A stretch of 64,000 nt of DNA, from contig WHUX01000139.1 in the NCBI GenBank assembly GCA_015179025.1, positions 62,001-126,000 on the forward strand, given 5' to 3'. A program made the position numbers and the translations under genes. This document shows positions 47,197 through 57,861 of this stretch, piece after piece (positions within the stretch are counted from its first letter, which is position 1; every line of letters starts with the position of its first letter). The stretch comes from Terfezia claveryi. Taxonomy: Eukaryota; Ascomycota; Pezizomycetes; Pezizales; Pezizaceae. The notes beneath the pieces are model-generated. The model did no database searches. It saw nothing but the letters and a program-made list of their open reading frames with translations, and was not told the origin of the DNA.

Positions 47197-47322
47197 CTGC
47201 ATAAATTTTAGCAATAGGTTCCGTGACTCGTATTGGTCTTCCGTGACATGTCTGCCATTCCGTGACATGTTTGCCTTTCATGATCCACCTTTGTTTATTG
47301 AGCAGCACGGAAAATGACTTAC
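47197..47322 (-). repeat. Transposase intron 2 of hAT-B with TGTCACGGA units
   Basis: A 126-nt intron (GTAAGTC..ATGCAG, branch-like TGCTAAAA). It holds three units (ATGTCACGGAATGGCAG, ATGTCACGGAAGACC and GAGTCACGGAACC). Confidence 0.8.
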
Positions 47323-48654
47323 TTTGCAAACAGATCGCGCGAAAGTACCTACCGCATAGTTCTGCAGCGCTCTTATTGACGACTCGATTGGAGGTGTGGA
47401 CCAGCTAGGATCTTCATTATCTGAGTTGGACTTGAGTGCTTTCATAAACTCGTTGCTGACCAAAGCAATCACATGTGCTAGGCAGGGAAGTCGGTATTGC
47501 AGTGGGTCCCATTTAGCACCGAAAACATTGGCTTGTAAATGCTTAGCCAACGCCGTGTTAACACTTGTGTTATCTGAAACAACAGCCAAAACTCGGTTCG
47601 TGATGCCATATTCCCGTATTAATTTACTTAGATTGTTACCCAAGTGAATAGCGCTATGAGCTTCCCCACCTAGGTACTGGAATCCGATTGTATGTTGGCG
47701 CAGCTGCCAGTCCTGGTCAATATAATGAATTGTTGTCCCCATGAATGCTAACTTATTTGGAGAAGTCCAACAGTCTGTAGCCAGGTGTAGGAATGTATCT
47801 CTTGGGAGACTTTTTTCAACTTTCACTTGAACTTCAGCTGCATAATTATGTACACCCCTGCAAAGTGTAGTGGGAGAGGGGATATCAATTCCAGATCTAA
47901 GCAATTTCAGGAGATTCTGGAACTGCGGATGTTGGATAGTTCGGAAAGATAAGTTGGTGGCTATTACAGTTTTCATGAGTTCATGTTTGAAGGCATCATT
48001 ACTAAATTGCACTTGCGGGGATTGTGCGGCGGGAGGTGTTGCCTAGGTGTAACGTAAGCTTGTCTCCTCAATTATTGCAGGGTAGGTATGGATTATATAA
48101 TTACCTTCCCAAACAGGGTTGAAATGTCTTGATCCTTTCGCCCACTAGCTGACCGACATCTCCCTGAGGTGAGGTGACCTCTTATGTGTGTGGTGCCCAC
48201 ATTGAACGCACTAGGGTGTTGCAAGGTACCTTTGCAAGATAAACAAAATATGAAAGGCTCCCCGCTCTGGATCTTTGCGCCTTGTCCAAAATGGGCCCAG
48301 TGTGCGGCCGTTCGAAGTTTAGAAGCCCATCGGGGTAGATTCATATTGTTACTTCGCATCTCTTTGGCCAGATTTTCATGGAGCTTGCCTGCCCAGTCGG
48401 TAGTTTCCCACTATTCATCAAAAGGCGCAGATTGCTCTGCTTCCCACTGGAAAGCAGTTCCGCCTAATATTCTAGTGAGAGTGGAAACCATTGAGCTAGA
48501 ATGAGGTACCTATGTGTACACTTGCAGATCGAGATACGTTCGAGTATGGGGCAAGATCGTCTGGCTATTGTATTCCTGGAAGTTGGCAATAGGTTGGGAA
48601 AGGCATTAGGGAAGAGATAATTATTTATTCACATTCTGCGACCAGTTGGCGCAT

Positions 48655-48695
48655 GTCACGGATAACGCGTGCTTGTCACGGATTCTGTGGAAGAC
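48655..48695. repeat. Two TGTCACGGAT units upstream of the hAT-B transposase
   Basis: GTCACGGATAACGCGTGCT is followed by TGTCACGGATTCTG. They lie in the short gap between gene X and the transposase start, where promoter sequence would be expected. Confidence 0.65.
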
Positions 48696-48758
48696 ATTCC
48701 ATTGGTACCTGAGATGCGTTCCATGATAACGCAAATTTATATACTTCAATAAGCACGG

Positions 48759-49856
48759 TCAATCATGCTGTAGCGCATCTACAGCGCGCCAAACCCAATC
48801 CCAATCCAACCGGGCGACCGTCCAATCATTCCAAAAAGGGTCCCCGATGTTTTCGTGGTCATCATGTGAGTCGTCATCATTGTCATCACCTGAATCCTCT
48901 GAGCTGTGGGATGACCTCAAGAGCTCAGTTGTACAGTCAGAGCTTTCGCTGCAGGAAGATGATGAATCGCTATAACCAGAATCGCAGTCGACATTGTCCT
49001 CCATCATGTCGTCTTCAGAGTCATTCCCGATTTCGGACTCAGTCGGGCTAGCGTTATCAATTGGTCCGGGGCTGTCGCCGACATCACTTTCTGGTAGCTC
49101 TGATATATCATCGGGGATATTGGTCAAATCCAGTTGGAGTATGCTGCATCTCAATGGCCAATCGGGACTGGCTGTAAGTTCCATAATCTCTCAAGGTCTA
49201 GACATAGTTAGCCCGACGCTCTGTCTAACCAGACTACGCTCTGTCTATATGCAAGGATTAGAAATACACCTTCTTGAAGGCCGAAGCCAGAACTCTTGCC
49301 CACAACATAATACTGTTATTCTAGGTGGGGGATGCCATTGCGGTGATATATACACTGGACGCCGAATGATTGCCCCATCAGGGATCCGGTGGGTCTGGGA
49401 GAGTATCTAGCATGTGGTGAGTCGAGACCTCAATGTTTTAGCGCAGAGTTAACTTACTGATGGGAATCGACAATCTTGGCATAAACCCTATGATTGTTGG
49501 CTGCCACTCAGGTAATGGTGGAAAAGGGTAACCCATAACAAATCATAGAGAGTATAGTCATCCAGGTAAAAGATTTGTGCACTACTATGCAAGCTCATTG
49601 GGAATACTATATCACACCCATCAAACCAAATCCTCTCTAGAAGCTCCATGGCTACCGCTCTGGAGGTAATCCTGTTGGGGTCGAATCGGTCCATAACCAA
49701 CTGGGTGGACTGGGACGTTACCAATTCCGTAACCTGTAGACTAAGGATGCGTCGTAGTCCTGCGGTATCTCTCCATGGCTGCCGGAACTCTTCGAAAGCG
49801 AATTCATCTTCTGGATTGTAGTATTCGGGCATATTGTGAGGTAGGGTTCTTGGCAT
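48759..49856 (-). CDS. Gene X of hAT-B, unknown protein, probably spliced
   Basis: The 5' part, 49856-49488, is open; the start conserved with hAT-A is the ATG at 49832 (MPEYYNPEDEFAFEEFRQPW). FYLDDYTLYDLLWVTLF lies near its end. A middle exon near 49390-49270 encodes RRPVYISPQWHPPPRI. The C-terminal part, 49184-48759, is Ser/Asp/Glu-rich and ends WTVARLDWDWVWRAV. The splice sites are not certain (a GTAAGTT donor near 49455 fits) and a small duplication near 49200-49240 may break the frame. No known domain is recognised. The gene is conserved with hAT-A and lies just upstream of the transposase. Confidence 0.55.
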
Positions 49857-49864
49857 AATGCTCG

Positions 49865-50105
49865 TTGTAATATGGTCGGTGAGAATTACAGCCCTGACGA
49901 ACTATATATAAGCAAAACTCCAGTTGATAGTTCTAGAAAGAATCCCTAAATAGCAATATCCTCTTTTGGTAGATTGTCTACCTCTAATTCTGACGTAGAA
50001 TGGGAGGACAAAAGTAGACTAGTCCGCAGCTAATAATAATTGTATCCAAAGGACCTGGCTAGCATTAGTCGTAGGAAAGACCTGCATGGCCCATCTGGGA
50101 CAAGG
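49865..50105. other. Gap upstream of gene X
   Basis: Presumed gene X promoter region. No specific site can be named. Confidence 0.3.
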
Positions 50106-50107
50106 CA

Positions 50108-50245
50108 TAAGATCCGTGACAACACATCCGTGACAAGACATCTGTGACAAGACATCCGTGACAAGACATCCGTGACAAGACATCCGTGACAAAATAACCC
50201 GTCCGTGACAAAGAAAATATCCATGACAAGAAAAAATATCTATGA
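50108..50245. repeat. TCCGTGACA array, hAT-B middle
   Basis: About nine units; the most regular part is five or so copies of the 15-mer CATCCGTGACAAGA at 50125-50195. The ORFs over it only translate the repeat. Confidence 0.9.
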
Positions 50246-50980
50246 CCACATAAGTAAAGCACAAGATACCACCAAATGGAAGTACCATCCTGATCCACTC
50301 CAACCTGGTGTAGAACTGCCACAATGGTTCACAATAGTACCTCATCTACGAAAGCGATGAGTCGATGGCGATGAGTCGATGGCATAATCTATACCATAAG
50401 AGTTGGTTTAGCTGGTGGGAGGTAGGCTGGCAGGTAAAGCATTCTCTGTCTCATGTAGTAACGGTCAATGCATCTTCTGAATAGCATGGTTAATCCTGAT
50501 ATAGCTAGTTGTTCACAACGCATCGACTGATCAATTGCTGTACAGGCAATAATGTCGTTCATCACTTGCCGAGGTATAGTTCCAGGCAATGCAGGCAAGT
50601 TATTGTGCCAGTTCCGAAACAGGTAGTACATGCCTAGGTCTGAAGGAAATGACCAGAGACATTGCTTGAGCCAGCGTCTGCTGGTGCCAGATAAATTCGT
50701 CGTGTCCCCACTCTACCACTCTATTCACTTCCTGTCCTCCATTATCTGCATCTTCCTACCCTTTTGTCATTCCGCACCAAGCCACCTCCGATCCATTATT
50801 ACTTCACCACAACAAAATATGTCGTCAAGGTATGACTTCCATACTTTTTTGCTTGCCCTATATGAGGTTGCGTACATATCCCGTGTTATTTGAGTAAGTG
50901 CGATAGTCATGTGGGCTTGTCCCATTTTGCGCGGTTCCACTGAACAGATGACGATGATCGTATTTTCCTATTACCTTGAG
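50246..50980. other. Intergenic gap in hAT-B, no recognised gene
   Basis: A minus-strand frame at 50631-50389 (80 aa) reads well (MYYLFRNWHNNLPALPGTIP) but I did not find it in hAT-A and do not recognise it. The final part is homologous to hAT-A around 33700-33770 (GTATTTTC and GGGCTTGTCC/GGGCTTGCCC blocks on opposite strands). Confidence 0.35.
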
Positions 50981-51004
50981 CGGGTCATGTTTGAAGCGCC
51001 TGGC

Positions 51005-51240
51005 ACATCAGGATAGATATTTCTGTGCCGCAACGCCCCCTGCAGGCGCCCTGATGGACCACCTTGTACCTCTCCTGCCCTCTGCGTTAGGTCGCCCCGA
51101 CGCCACTTCTGGCGCATCAGGATATATATTTCTGTGCCGTAACGCCTGCTCCCGGCACCCTGACGGACTATCTTCTACCTGACCCGCCTTGTGCGTCAGG
51201 TCGCCCCGACGCCACAACACCATCACCAGGCGCCCTGACC
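51005..51240 (+). repeat. Two tandem GC-rich units of about 115 bp
   Basis: The units begin CATCAGGATA.ATATTTCTGTGCCG (51007 and 51116) and end TCAGGTCGCCCCGACGCCAC. They contain GGCGCC-type words as in the hairpin element at 30213. They lie outside the left palindrome arm. Confidence 0.75.
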
Positions 51241-51289
51241 ATTGCCCTATTCTAGCTGCGCACCCTAGGAACCCTAGCCCTTGTGTCGC

Positions 51290-53425
51290 TCGGGCGCCAT
51301 GTCTTCTGAGGTACCGCCCTGGCGCCTTGTGTTCCGAGGTGCCACCGTGGTGCGTGTGTACATCCATGCCCTGGCACAACTACCTGATAGGTGGACCACT
51401 GTGTGCACTCGGAGCATGGAGGTAATAGCAGCTATACATTGCAAGAACTATGTACGTTTGAATTTCTATATACATAGCTAAGCTATAGATGCACTTTGAA
51501 CGAACCATTCTCTCATGCATCCCACTTGAACTCATCCTGCGCATATGCCTCCAAAAATCCTAGCGGTTCCCTGATCTGAGCCGTCTGCAAAGTCGTTATC
51601 GCCGTGCTTTGATCTAATAATATCCATATAGCTATTAACAACAGAACGCTGATATCGCGAGACTGCACATACCTAGAGCTACCCAATTGCTGGCTGATGT
51701 AGTCATCCACTGCCATGAGCAATGCCAATTACTAGAGCAATTAGCTATGCGTTCCCATAAAGTCCGTGGGTTGGCTGGCGAGTTCACGTACCTAGGTATG
51801 TCTACGCATATAGATGGGGAATATCTCGGGAGTGCACTTGCGGAGTCCTAAGAGCAATTAGCTATGCCTTCACATACAGTCCGCTGGTTTTCTGGCGAGT
51901 TCACGTACCTGGCTATGCCTGTGTCTGCGCATATAGATTGGGGATATATCGGAACTGCACTGGCGGAGTCCTAAGAGCAATTAGCTATGCCTTCACATAC
52001 AGTCCGCTGGTTTTCTGGCGAGTTCACGTACCTGGCTATGCCTGTGTCTGCGCATATAGATTGGGGATATATCAGAACTGCACTGGCGGAGTCCTAAGAG
52101 CAATTAGCTATACATTCACATAGAGTCCACTGGTTTTCTGGCCAGTTCACGTACCTAACTATGCCTGTGTCTGCGCATATAGATTGGGGATATATCGGAA
52201 CTGCACTGGCGGAGTCCTAAGAGCAATTAGCTAGAGTCCGCTGGTTTTCTGGCGAGTTCACGTACCTGGCTATGCCTGTGTCTGCGCATATAGATTGGGG
52301 ATATATTGGAACTGCACTGGCGGAGTCCTAAGAGCAATTAGCTATACATTCACATAGAGTCCGCTGGTTTTCTGGCCAGTTCACGTACCTGGCTATGCCT
52401 GTGTCTGCGCATATAGATTGGGGATATATCGGAACTGCACTGGCGGAGTCCTAAGAGCAATTAGCTATACATTCACATAGAGTCCGCTGGTTTTCTGGCC
52501 AGTTCACGTACCTGGCTATGCCTGTGTCTGCGCATATAGATTGGGGATATATCGGAACTGCACTGGCGGAGTCCTAAGAGCAATTAGCTATACATTCACA
52601 TAGAGTCCGCTAGTTTTCTGGCCAGTTCACGTACCTGGCTATGCCTGTGTCTGCGCATATAGATTAGGGATATATCGGAACTGCACTGGCGGAGTCCTAA
52701 GAGCAATTAGCTAGAGTCCGCTGGTTTTCTGGCGAGTTCACGTACCTAGCTATGCCTGTGTCTGCGCATATAGATTGGGGATATATCGGAACTGCACTGG
52801 CGGAGTCCTAAGAGCAATTAGCTAGAGTCCGCTGGTTTTCTGGCGAGTACACGTACCTAGCTATGCCTGTGTCTGCGCATATAGATTGGGGATATATCGG
52901 AACTGCACTGGCGGAGTCCTAAGAGCAATTAGCTAGAGTCCGCTGGTTTTCTGGCGAGTACACGTACCTAGCTATGCCTGTGTCTGCGCATATAGATTGG
53001 GGATATATCGGAACTGCACTGGCGGAGTCCTAAGAGCAATTAGCTATACATTCACATAGAGTCCGCTGGTTTTCTGGCGAGTTCATGTACCTAGCTAGCT
53101 ATGTCTCCGCATATAGATGGGGGATATCTCGAGAGTGCACTGGAGGAGTCCTAACCTCAGCTTGACCTGCCGCCGACTGGCTGGTTGAGTTACCTGTGCA
53201 AAGAGGGGGCGCACGTGCTCTCGTGTTATGTTCGTTCACGCATGCCTGGAAATATGTCTCGGTTGACGCGGCCGACAAATATGTGTGATTGGCGGGAAGG
53301 CAGATTGGCGCACGCTAGTGTGACAGATCAGTACATGCATGTTTCAGGCCACATATGCCCGCCAGCCGTGAGATTACCGAAGTGGGTAATAGGTATGGAA
53401 GAGGAGCCCTCATGGCAGGCTTGTA
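51290..53425 (+). repeat. Left arm of the giant palindrome
   Basis: Inverted copy of 54620-56405. The outer part includes CCCTGGCACAACTACCTGAT (51371), present inverted at 56317-56336. The next part (51510-51730) codes for an open frame on the minus strand that is repeated inverted at 55977-56186; it begins MAVDDYISQQLGSSRYVQSR. The rest is tandem 104-122-bp units. Confidence 0.9.
51735..53100 (+). repeat. Tandem array, about 12 units of 104-122 bp (left arm)
   Basis: Each unit contains GAGCAATTAGCTA, GTCCGCTGGTTTTCTGGC, CACGTACCTGGCTATGCCTG and GGGGATATATCGGAACTGCA. Some lack the 18 bp ATACATTCACAT segment, giving shorter units. The units are highly similar, which indicates recent homogenisation. 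Confidence 0.92.
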
Positions 53426-53429
53426 AATA

Positions 53430-54615
53430 TGGACTTGTTTATGCGAGAAACTCATGCTTTGAGACTTATATATATATATATGCGAGAAACTCATGCTTTT
53501 CGAAGCTTATATATATATACTCATGCTTTTCGAGGTTTCTAGATATATATATATACTCATGCTTTTCGAGGTTTCTAGATATATATGCGAGAAACTCATG
53601 CTTTTCGAGGCTTATTAGTATATATGCGAGAAACTCGTGCTTTGGAGATATATATATATATATGTGAGAAACTCGTGCTCTTGAGGCTTATTAGTATATA
53701 TGCGGGAAACTTGTGCTTTGGAGATATATATATATATATGCGAGAAACTCTTGCTTTGAGACTTATATATATACTCATGCTTTTCGAGGCTTCCAGATGA
53801 AACTAACGATGGGTTTCTCGCATATATATATATATAAGTCTCAAAGCATGAGTTTCTCGCATATATATCTAGAAGCCTCGAAAAGCATGAGTATATATAT
53901 ATCTCCAAAGCACGAGTTTCCCGCATATATATATATATATCTCTAAAGCACGAGTTTCCCGCATATATACTAATAAGCCTCGAAAAGCATGAGTTTCTCG
54001 CATATATATATATATATCTCCAAAGCACGAGTTTCCCGCATATATACTAATAAGCCTCGAAAAGCATGAGTTTCTCGCATATATATCTAGAAACCTCGAA
54101 AAGCATGAGTATATATATATCTCCAAAGCACGAGTTTCCCGCATATATATCTGGAAGCCTCAAAAAGCATGAGTACATATATAAGTCTCAAAGCACGAGT
54201 TTCTCGCATATATATATATATATATCTCCAGAGCACGAGTTTCCCGCATATATATATATATAAGCCTCGAAAAGCATGAGTTTCTCGCATATCTATATAT
54301 AAGCCTCGAAAAGCATGAGTTTCACGCATATATATATATATAAGCCTCAAAGCACGAGTTTCTCGCATATATATATATATATATCTCCAAAGCACGAGTT
54401 TCCCGCATATATATATATAAGCCTCGAAAAGCATGAGTTTCTCGCATATCTATATATAAGCCTCGAAAAGCATGAGTTTCTCGCATATATATATATAAGC
54501 CTCGAAAAGCATGAGTTTCTCGCATATATATATATAAGCCTCGAAAAGCATGAGTTTCTCGCATATATATATATATAAGTCTCAAAGCATGAGTTTCTTG
54601 CATAAACAAGTCCAT
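53430..54615. repeat. Core of the palindrome: short units in both orientations
   Basis: Units of about 35-45 bp read GCGAGAAACTCATGCTTT, then TCGAGGCTTATATATATA, left of about 53810. Their complements, with GAGTTTCTCGCATATATATA, fill the right part. (TA)n tracts of varying length separate the units. ORFs translating to MRETHAFRGLYIYM-like repeats are by-products. Confidence 0.92.
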
Positions 54616-54619
54616 ATTT

Positions 54620-56405
54620 ACAAGCCTGCCATGAGGGCTCCTCTTCCATACCTATTACCCACTTCGGTAATCTCACGGCTGGCGGGCATATGTGGCCTGA
54701 AACATGCATGTGCTGATCTGTCACACCAGCGTGCGCCAATCTGCCTTCCCGCCAATCACACATATTTATCGGCCGCGTCAACCGAGACATATTTCCAGGC
54801 ATGCGTGAACGAACATAACACGAGAGCACGTGCGCCCCCTCTTTGCACAGGTAACTCAACCAGCCAGTCGGCGGCAGGTCAAGCTGAGGTTAGGACTCCC
54901 CCAGTGCACTCTCGAGATATCCCCCATCTATATGCGGAGACATAGCTAGCTAGGTACGTGAACTCGCCAGAAAACCAGCGGACTCTATGTGAATGTATAG
55001 CTAATTGCTCTTAGGACTCCGCCAGTGCAGTTCCGATATATCCCCAATCTATATGCGCAGACACAGGCATAGCTAGGTACGTGAACTCGCCAGAAAACCA
55101 GCGGACTCTAGCTAATTGCTCTTAGGACTCCACCAGTGCAGTTCCGATATATCCCTAATCTATATGCGCAGACACAGGCATAGCCAGGTACGTGAACTGG
55201 CCAGAAAACCAGCGGACTCTATGTGAATGTATAGCTAATTGCTCTTAGGACTCCGCCAGTGCAGTTCCGATATATCCCCAATCTATATGCGCAGACACAG
55301 GCATAGCCAGGTACGTGAACTGGCCAGAAAACCAGCGGACTCTATGTGAATGTATAGCTAATTGCTCTTAGGACTCCGCCAGTGCAGTTCCAATATATCC
55401 CCAATCTATATGCGCAGACACAGGCATAGCCAGGTACGTGAACTCGCCAGAAAACCAGTGGACTCTAGCTAATTGCTCTTAGGACTCCGCCAGTGCAGTT
55501 CCGATATATCCCCAATCTATATGCGCAGACACAGGCATAGTTAGGTATGTGAACTGGCCAGAAAACCAGCGGACTCTATGTGAATGTATAGCTAATTGCT
55601 CTTAGGACTCCGCCAGTGCAGTTCCGATATATCCCCAATCTATATGCGCAGACACAGGCATAGCCAGGTACGTGAACTCGCCAGAAAACCAGCGGACTGT
55701 ATGTGAAGGCATAGCTAATTGCTCTTAGGACTCCGCCAGTGCAGTTCCGATATATCCCCAATCTATATGCGCAGACACAGGCATAGCCAGGTATGTGAAC
55801 TCACCAGAAAACCAGCGGACTGTATGTGAAGGCATAGCTAATTGCTCTTAGGACTCCGCAAGTGCACTCCTGAGATATTCCCCATCTATATGCGTAGACA
55901 TACCTAGGTACGTGAACTTGCCAGCAAATCCACGGACTTTATGGGAACGCATAGCTAATTGCTCTAGTAATAGGCATTGCTCATGGCAGTGGATGACTAC
56001 ATCAGCCAACAATTGGGTAGCTCTAGGTATGTGCAGTCTCGCGATATCAGCGTTCTGTTGTTAATAGCTATATGGATATTATTAGATCAAAGCACGGCGA
56101 TAACGACTTTGCAGACGGCTCAGATCAGGGAACCGCTAGGATTTTTGGAGGCATATGCGCAGGATGAGTTCAAGTGGGATGCATGAGGGAATGGTTCGTT
56201 GGAAGTGCATCTATAGCTCAGCTATGTATATAGAAATTCAAACGTACATAGTTCTTGCAATGTATAGCTGCTATCACCTCCATGCTCTGAGTGCACACAG
56301 TAGTTTGCCTATCAGGTAGTTGTGCCAGGGCGTCGATGTTAAAGACACGCATCACGGCGGCACCTCAGAAAACACGGCGCCAGGGCAGTACCTCCCAAGA
56401 CATAG
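54620..56405 (-). repeat. Right arm of the giant palindrome
   Basis: Inverted copy of the left arm. It contains about nine tandem 104-122-bp units at 54955-55975 and the 69-71-codon frame at 55977-56186. Arm lengths differ (about 1.79 against 2.14 kb), mainly through tandem unit number. Confidence 0.9.
55977..56186 (+). CDS. Short ORF repeated in both palindrome arms (69-71 aa), unknown
   Basis: Reads MLMAVDDYISQQLGSSRYVQ, then SRDISVLLLIAIWILLDQS and ends QDEFKWDA. The same frame on the minus strand at 51728-51513 gives an almost identical product. Sequence identity between arms explains this without selection, so a real gene is doubtful. It is, however, the only non-repetitive open frame in the insertion. 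The middle part is hydrophobic. Confidence 0.25.
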   Translation: MLMAVDDYISQQLGSSRYVQSRDISVLLLIAIWILLDQSTAITTLQTAQIREPLGFLEAYAQDEFKWDA

Positions 56406-56789
56406 CGTCAGAGCTCGTTCCTGATGATTGTGCAGTAACGTCAGGGTCAGGAGGAGGACCATGTGGTGCCAGCGTCAGCAGGCAGCCTGTGAAGAGCCGG
56501 CGTCGGGGAGACAGAGAAACAGCGGAGCGCGCCGGTAACTGGCAGTTTGTCATTAGTGGCACCGAAGGCGTCAGATGCCATAAAGGCAAACTATATTCCT
56601 TTGTGATGCAACCACACGTACTGCAAGGTCGAGTGGTTTGTGGTGCTGGAAACTGATCTGCGGTGAGGAACAGGAAAATGGCGTATAGCGGTATTGTGTG
56701 GTAACTCACTTGATTTGACACAACCTTATTTTCGGCTTGCAGCTAATCTTTAACCCCAAACTTCCAGTGATTATCAAACCCGATACCGT

Positions 56790-57323
56790 GTGCGAAATCA
56801 ATCACGATGTCCAATACTAGAAGTACCTGCCACACCTAGCGAAGCCGACACTGACAGTGATCATGTCAGAGATGGTAGAAGGGTTTTGCAGGAAATAGAG
56901 GTGGAGATGCAGGAGGACAATCCTGGGGTTGATAAAGAGAATGAGGAGCCACTCGACGAAACTCCAAGGCAACCCCCATACACCCAATATGAACATTCCC
57001 AACCTGTACAACTTTCCCCGTCATTTGCCACCCCCCCTGTTATTGATGTCTCACGTGCTCCTCGTCAGCAGCAGAATTCCATAAATCAGCCCCTAAATCT
57101 TTCTTTGCCTGCAGTTGGGACTATTAACCCAAGAAGGACAAGGTGGTCCAAAGACCGGTCAACCCGGCGACGCCAGGTTCGCAAACAAAAGCGATGGCAA
57201 AGGCAGCAGGAAGCACAAGTCATCGAGGAGGCCGCTGTGGGGGAAAGTCTTAGTATTGAGATTGGGCCGGGCTCTTCTGATTTTCATTTTGGCCCGATAT
57301 CCTTCCATGTCAACCAAAATTAA
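56790..57323 (+). CDS. Gene Y of hAT-B, unknown protein (about 177 aa)
   Basis: The N-terminus carries VPATPSEADTDSD and an acidic stretch (QEIEVEMQEDNPGVDKENEE), the middle is Pro/Gln-rich (PPYTQYEHSQPVQLSPSF), and the C-terminal part has a strongly basic RRTRWSKDRSTRRRQVRKQK block that may bind nucleic acid or act as a nuclear signal. The frame opens with GTG at 56790, so the true start is probably in an upstream exon or at an ATG nearby. A broken homologue lies at 33064-33545 in hAT-A, which supports a real gene. No known family is recognised. Confidence 0.6.
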   Translation: MRNQSRCPILEVPATPSEADTDSDHVRDGRRVLQEIEVEMQEDNPGVDKENEEPLDETPRQPPYTQYEHSQPVQLSPSFATPPVIDVSRAPRQQQNSINQPLNLSLPAVGTINPRRTRWSKDRSTRRRQVRKQKRWQRQQEAQVIEEAAVGESLSIEIGPGSSDFHFGPISFHVNQN

Positions 57324-57602
57324 ACATGGACCCATTTATTCATATGTAGACTTGAGTGCAGGTGAAATTCACAATGTAAGCACTTATGTGCACGCCTCGT
57401 GGTGACGCTAGTCGCATGGCCGTGTTCGGTTAATGGCATCCAGGTTTGCTTGTAAACAAAGAATTCATTTATTTGCACGAAAAAAGGGTTTTGGTGGTTA
57501 TCTTCCATTTATCTACCAGGTCCAAGGAATCGTCAGCACTTGTACGGTGATTTGCATCTATATAATCTGCTGTGAAGATAACGAAGGGGTATGTGCAAAG
57601 CC

Positions 57603-57800
57603 ATGTCACGGATGCTGTCACGGAGGATGTCACAGAGGCTGTGACGGAGGTCGTGTCAGGAAATCTGAAGTTAGCTTATTCACTAACTATCAGTTATCTC
57701 AATCACAGATATTCCCGTCTGAATAACTAGCAGCTGTGAAGATAACGAAGGGGTATGTATTGCAAAGTCGTGTCACGGAGGCTGTCACAGAGGTCGTGTG
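57603..57800. repeat. TGTCACGGA units between genes Y and Z (hAT-B)
   Basis: Four units at 57603-57660 (GGATGCTGTCACGGAGGATG) and two at 57769-57795, separated by a duplicated GCTGTGAAGATAACGAAGGGG segment (57570 and 57732). Confidence 0.75.
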
Positions 57801-57861
57801 AAGTGGAACGACGTTGAGTCCAAAGTGGAAAGACTGACGAAGTTTGTGTTTAAGATCCGCA

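Larger units (their letters stand above)
45522..48491 (-). pseudogene. hAT transposase of hAT-B, four exons, nearly intact
   Basis: Exons 48491-48105, 48042-47323, 47196-46571 and 46410-45522; all junctions are GT..AG and in phase, giving 873 codons. A BED zinc finger lies near residues 83-113: FCLSCKG, then GTTHIRGHLTSGRC. The catalytic domain starts with LATDCWTSPNKLAFMGTT (first Asp) and VVSDNTSVNTALAKHL (second). The hATC dimerisation region is SIPLISVPVERIFSSARDIL, then YRRNRMGHEMITALMLTKSW. A Ser/Thr/Arg-rich tail ends RRNYKV. Two nonsense codons remain: TAG at 48411-48413 (also in hAT-A, before a Trp) and TAG at 46738-46740, where hAT-A has CAG. It catalyses cut-and-paste transposition in the nucleus. 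Confidence 0.92.
50981..56605. mobile_element. Giant palindromic insertion in hAT-B (about 5.6 kb)
   Basis: Two long inverted arms (51290-53425 and 54620-56405) flank a core of short AT-rich repeats (53430-54615). hAT-A lacks the whole block: its sequence runs on between the two borders near 33680-33705. The right end contains TAAAGGCAAACTATATTCC, like the ends of the hairpin element at 30213-30401. No transposase or other credible gene is present inside, although repeat translations yield long ORFs. It is probably a non-autonomous foldback-type element. The left end does not show the same terminal sequence, so the left border is approximate. Confidence 0.8.

Noticed and set aside
50108..50245. 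Regular 15-bp repeat resembling a CRISPR-like array
   Set aside because: Spacers are only a few bases, the core is shared with many other arrays in the hATs, and the context is a eukaryotic transposon.
50389..50631. 80-codon minus-strand ORF as a sixth cargo gene
   Set aside because: It reads like protein, but I found no counterpart in hAT-A and no domain, so it is left as part of the gap.
53445..54615. Long ORFs reading MRETHAFRGLYIYM and MSFSHIYIYK
   Set aside because: They are translations of the palindromic core repeats in several frames and on both strands; their amino acid pattern follows the DNA unit exactly.
50981..56605. The palindrome as a telomere, centromere or mating-type structure
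   Set aside because: No telomere repeat or host gene is present, and it lies inside a transposon with an empty site in the sister copy.
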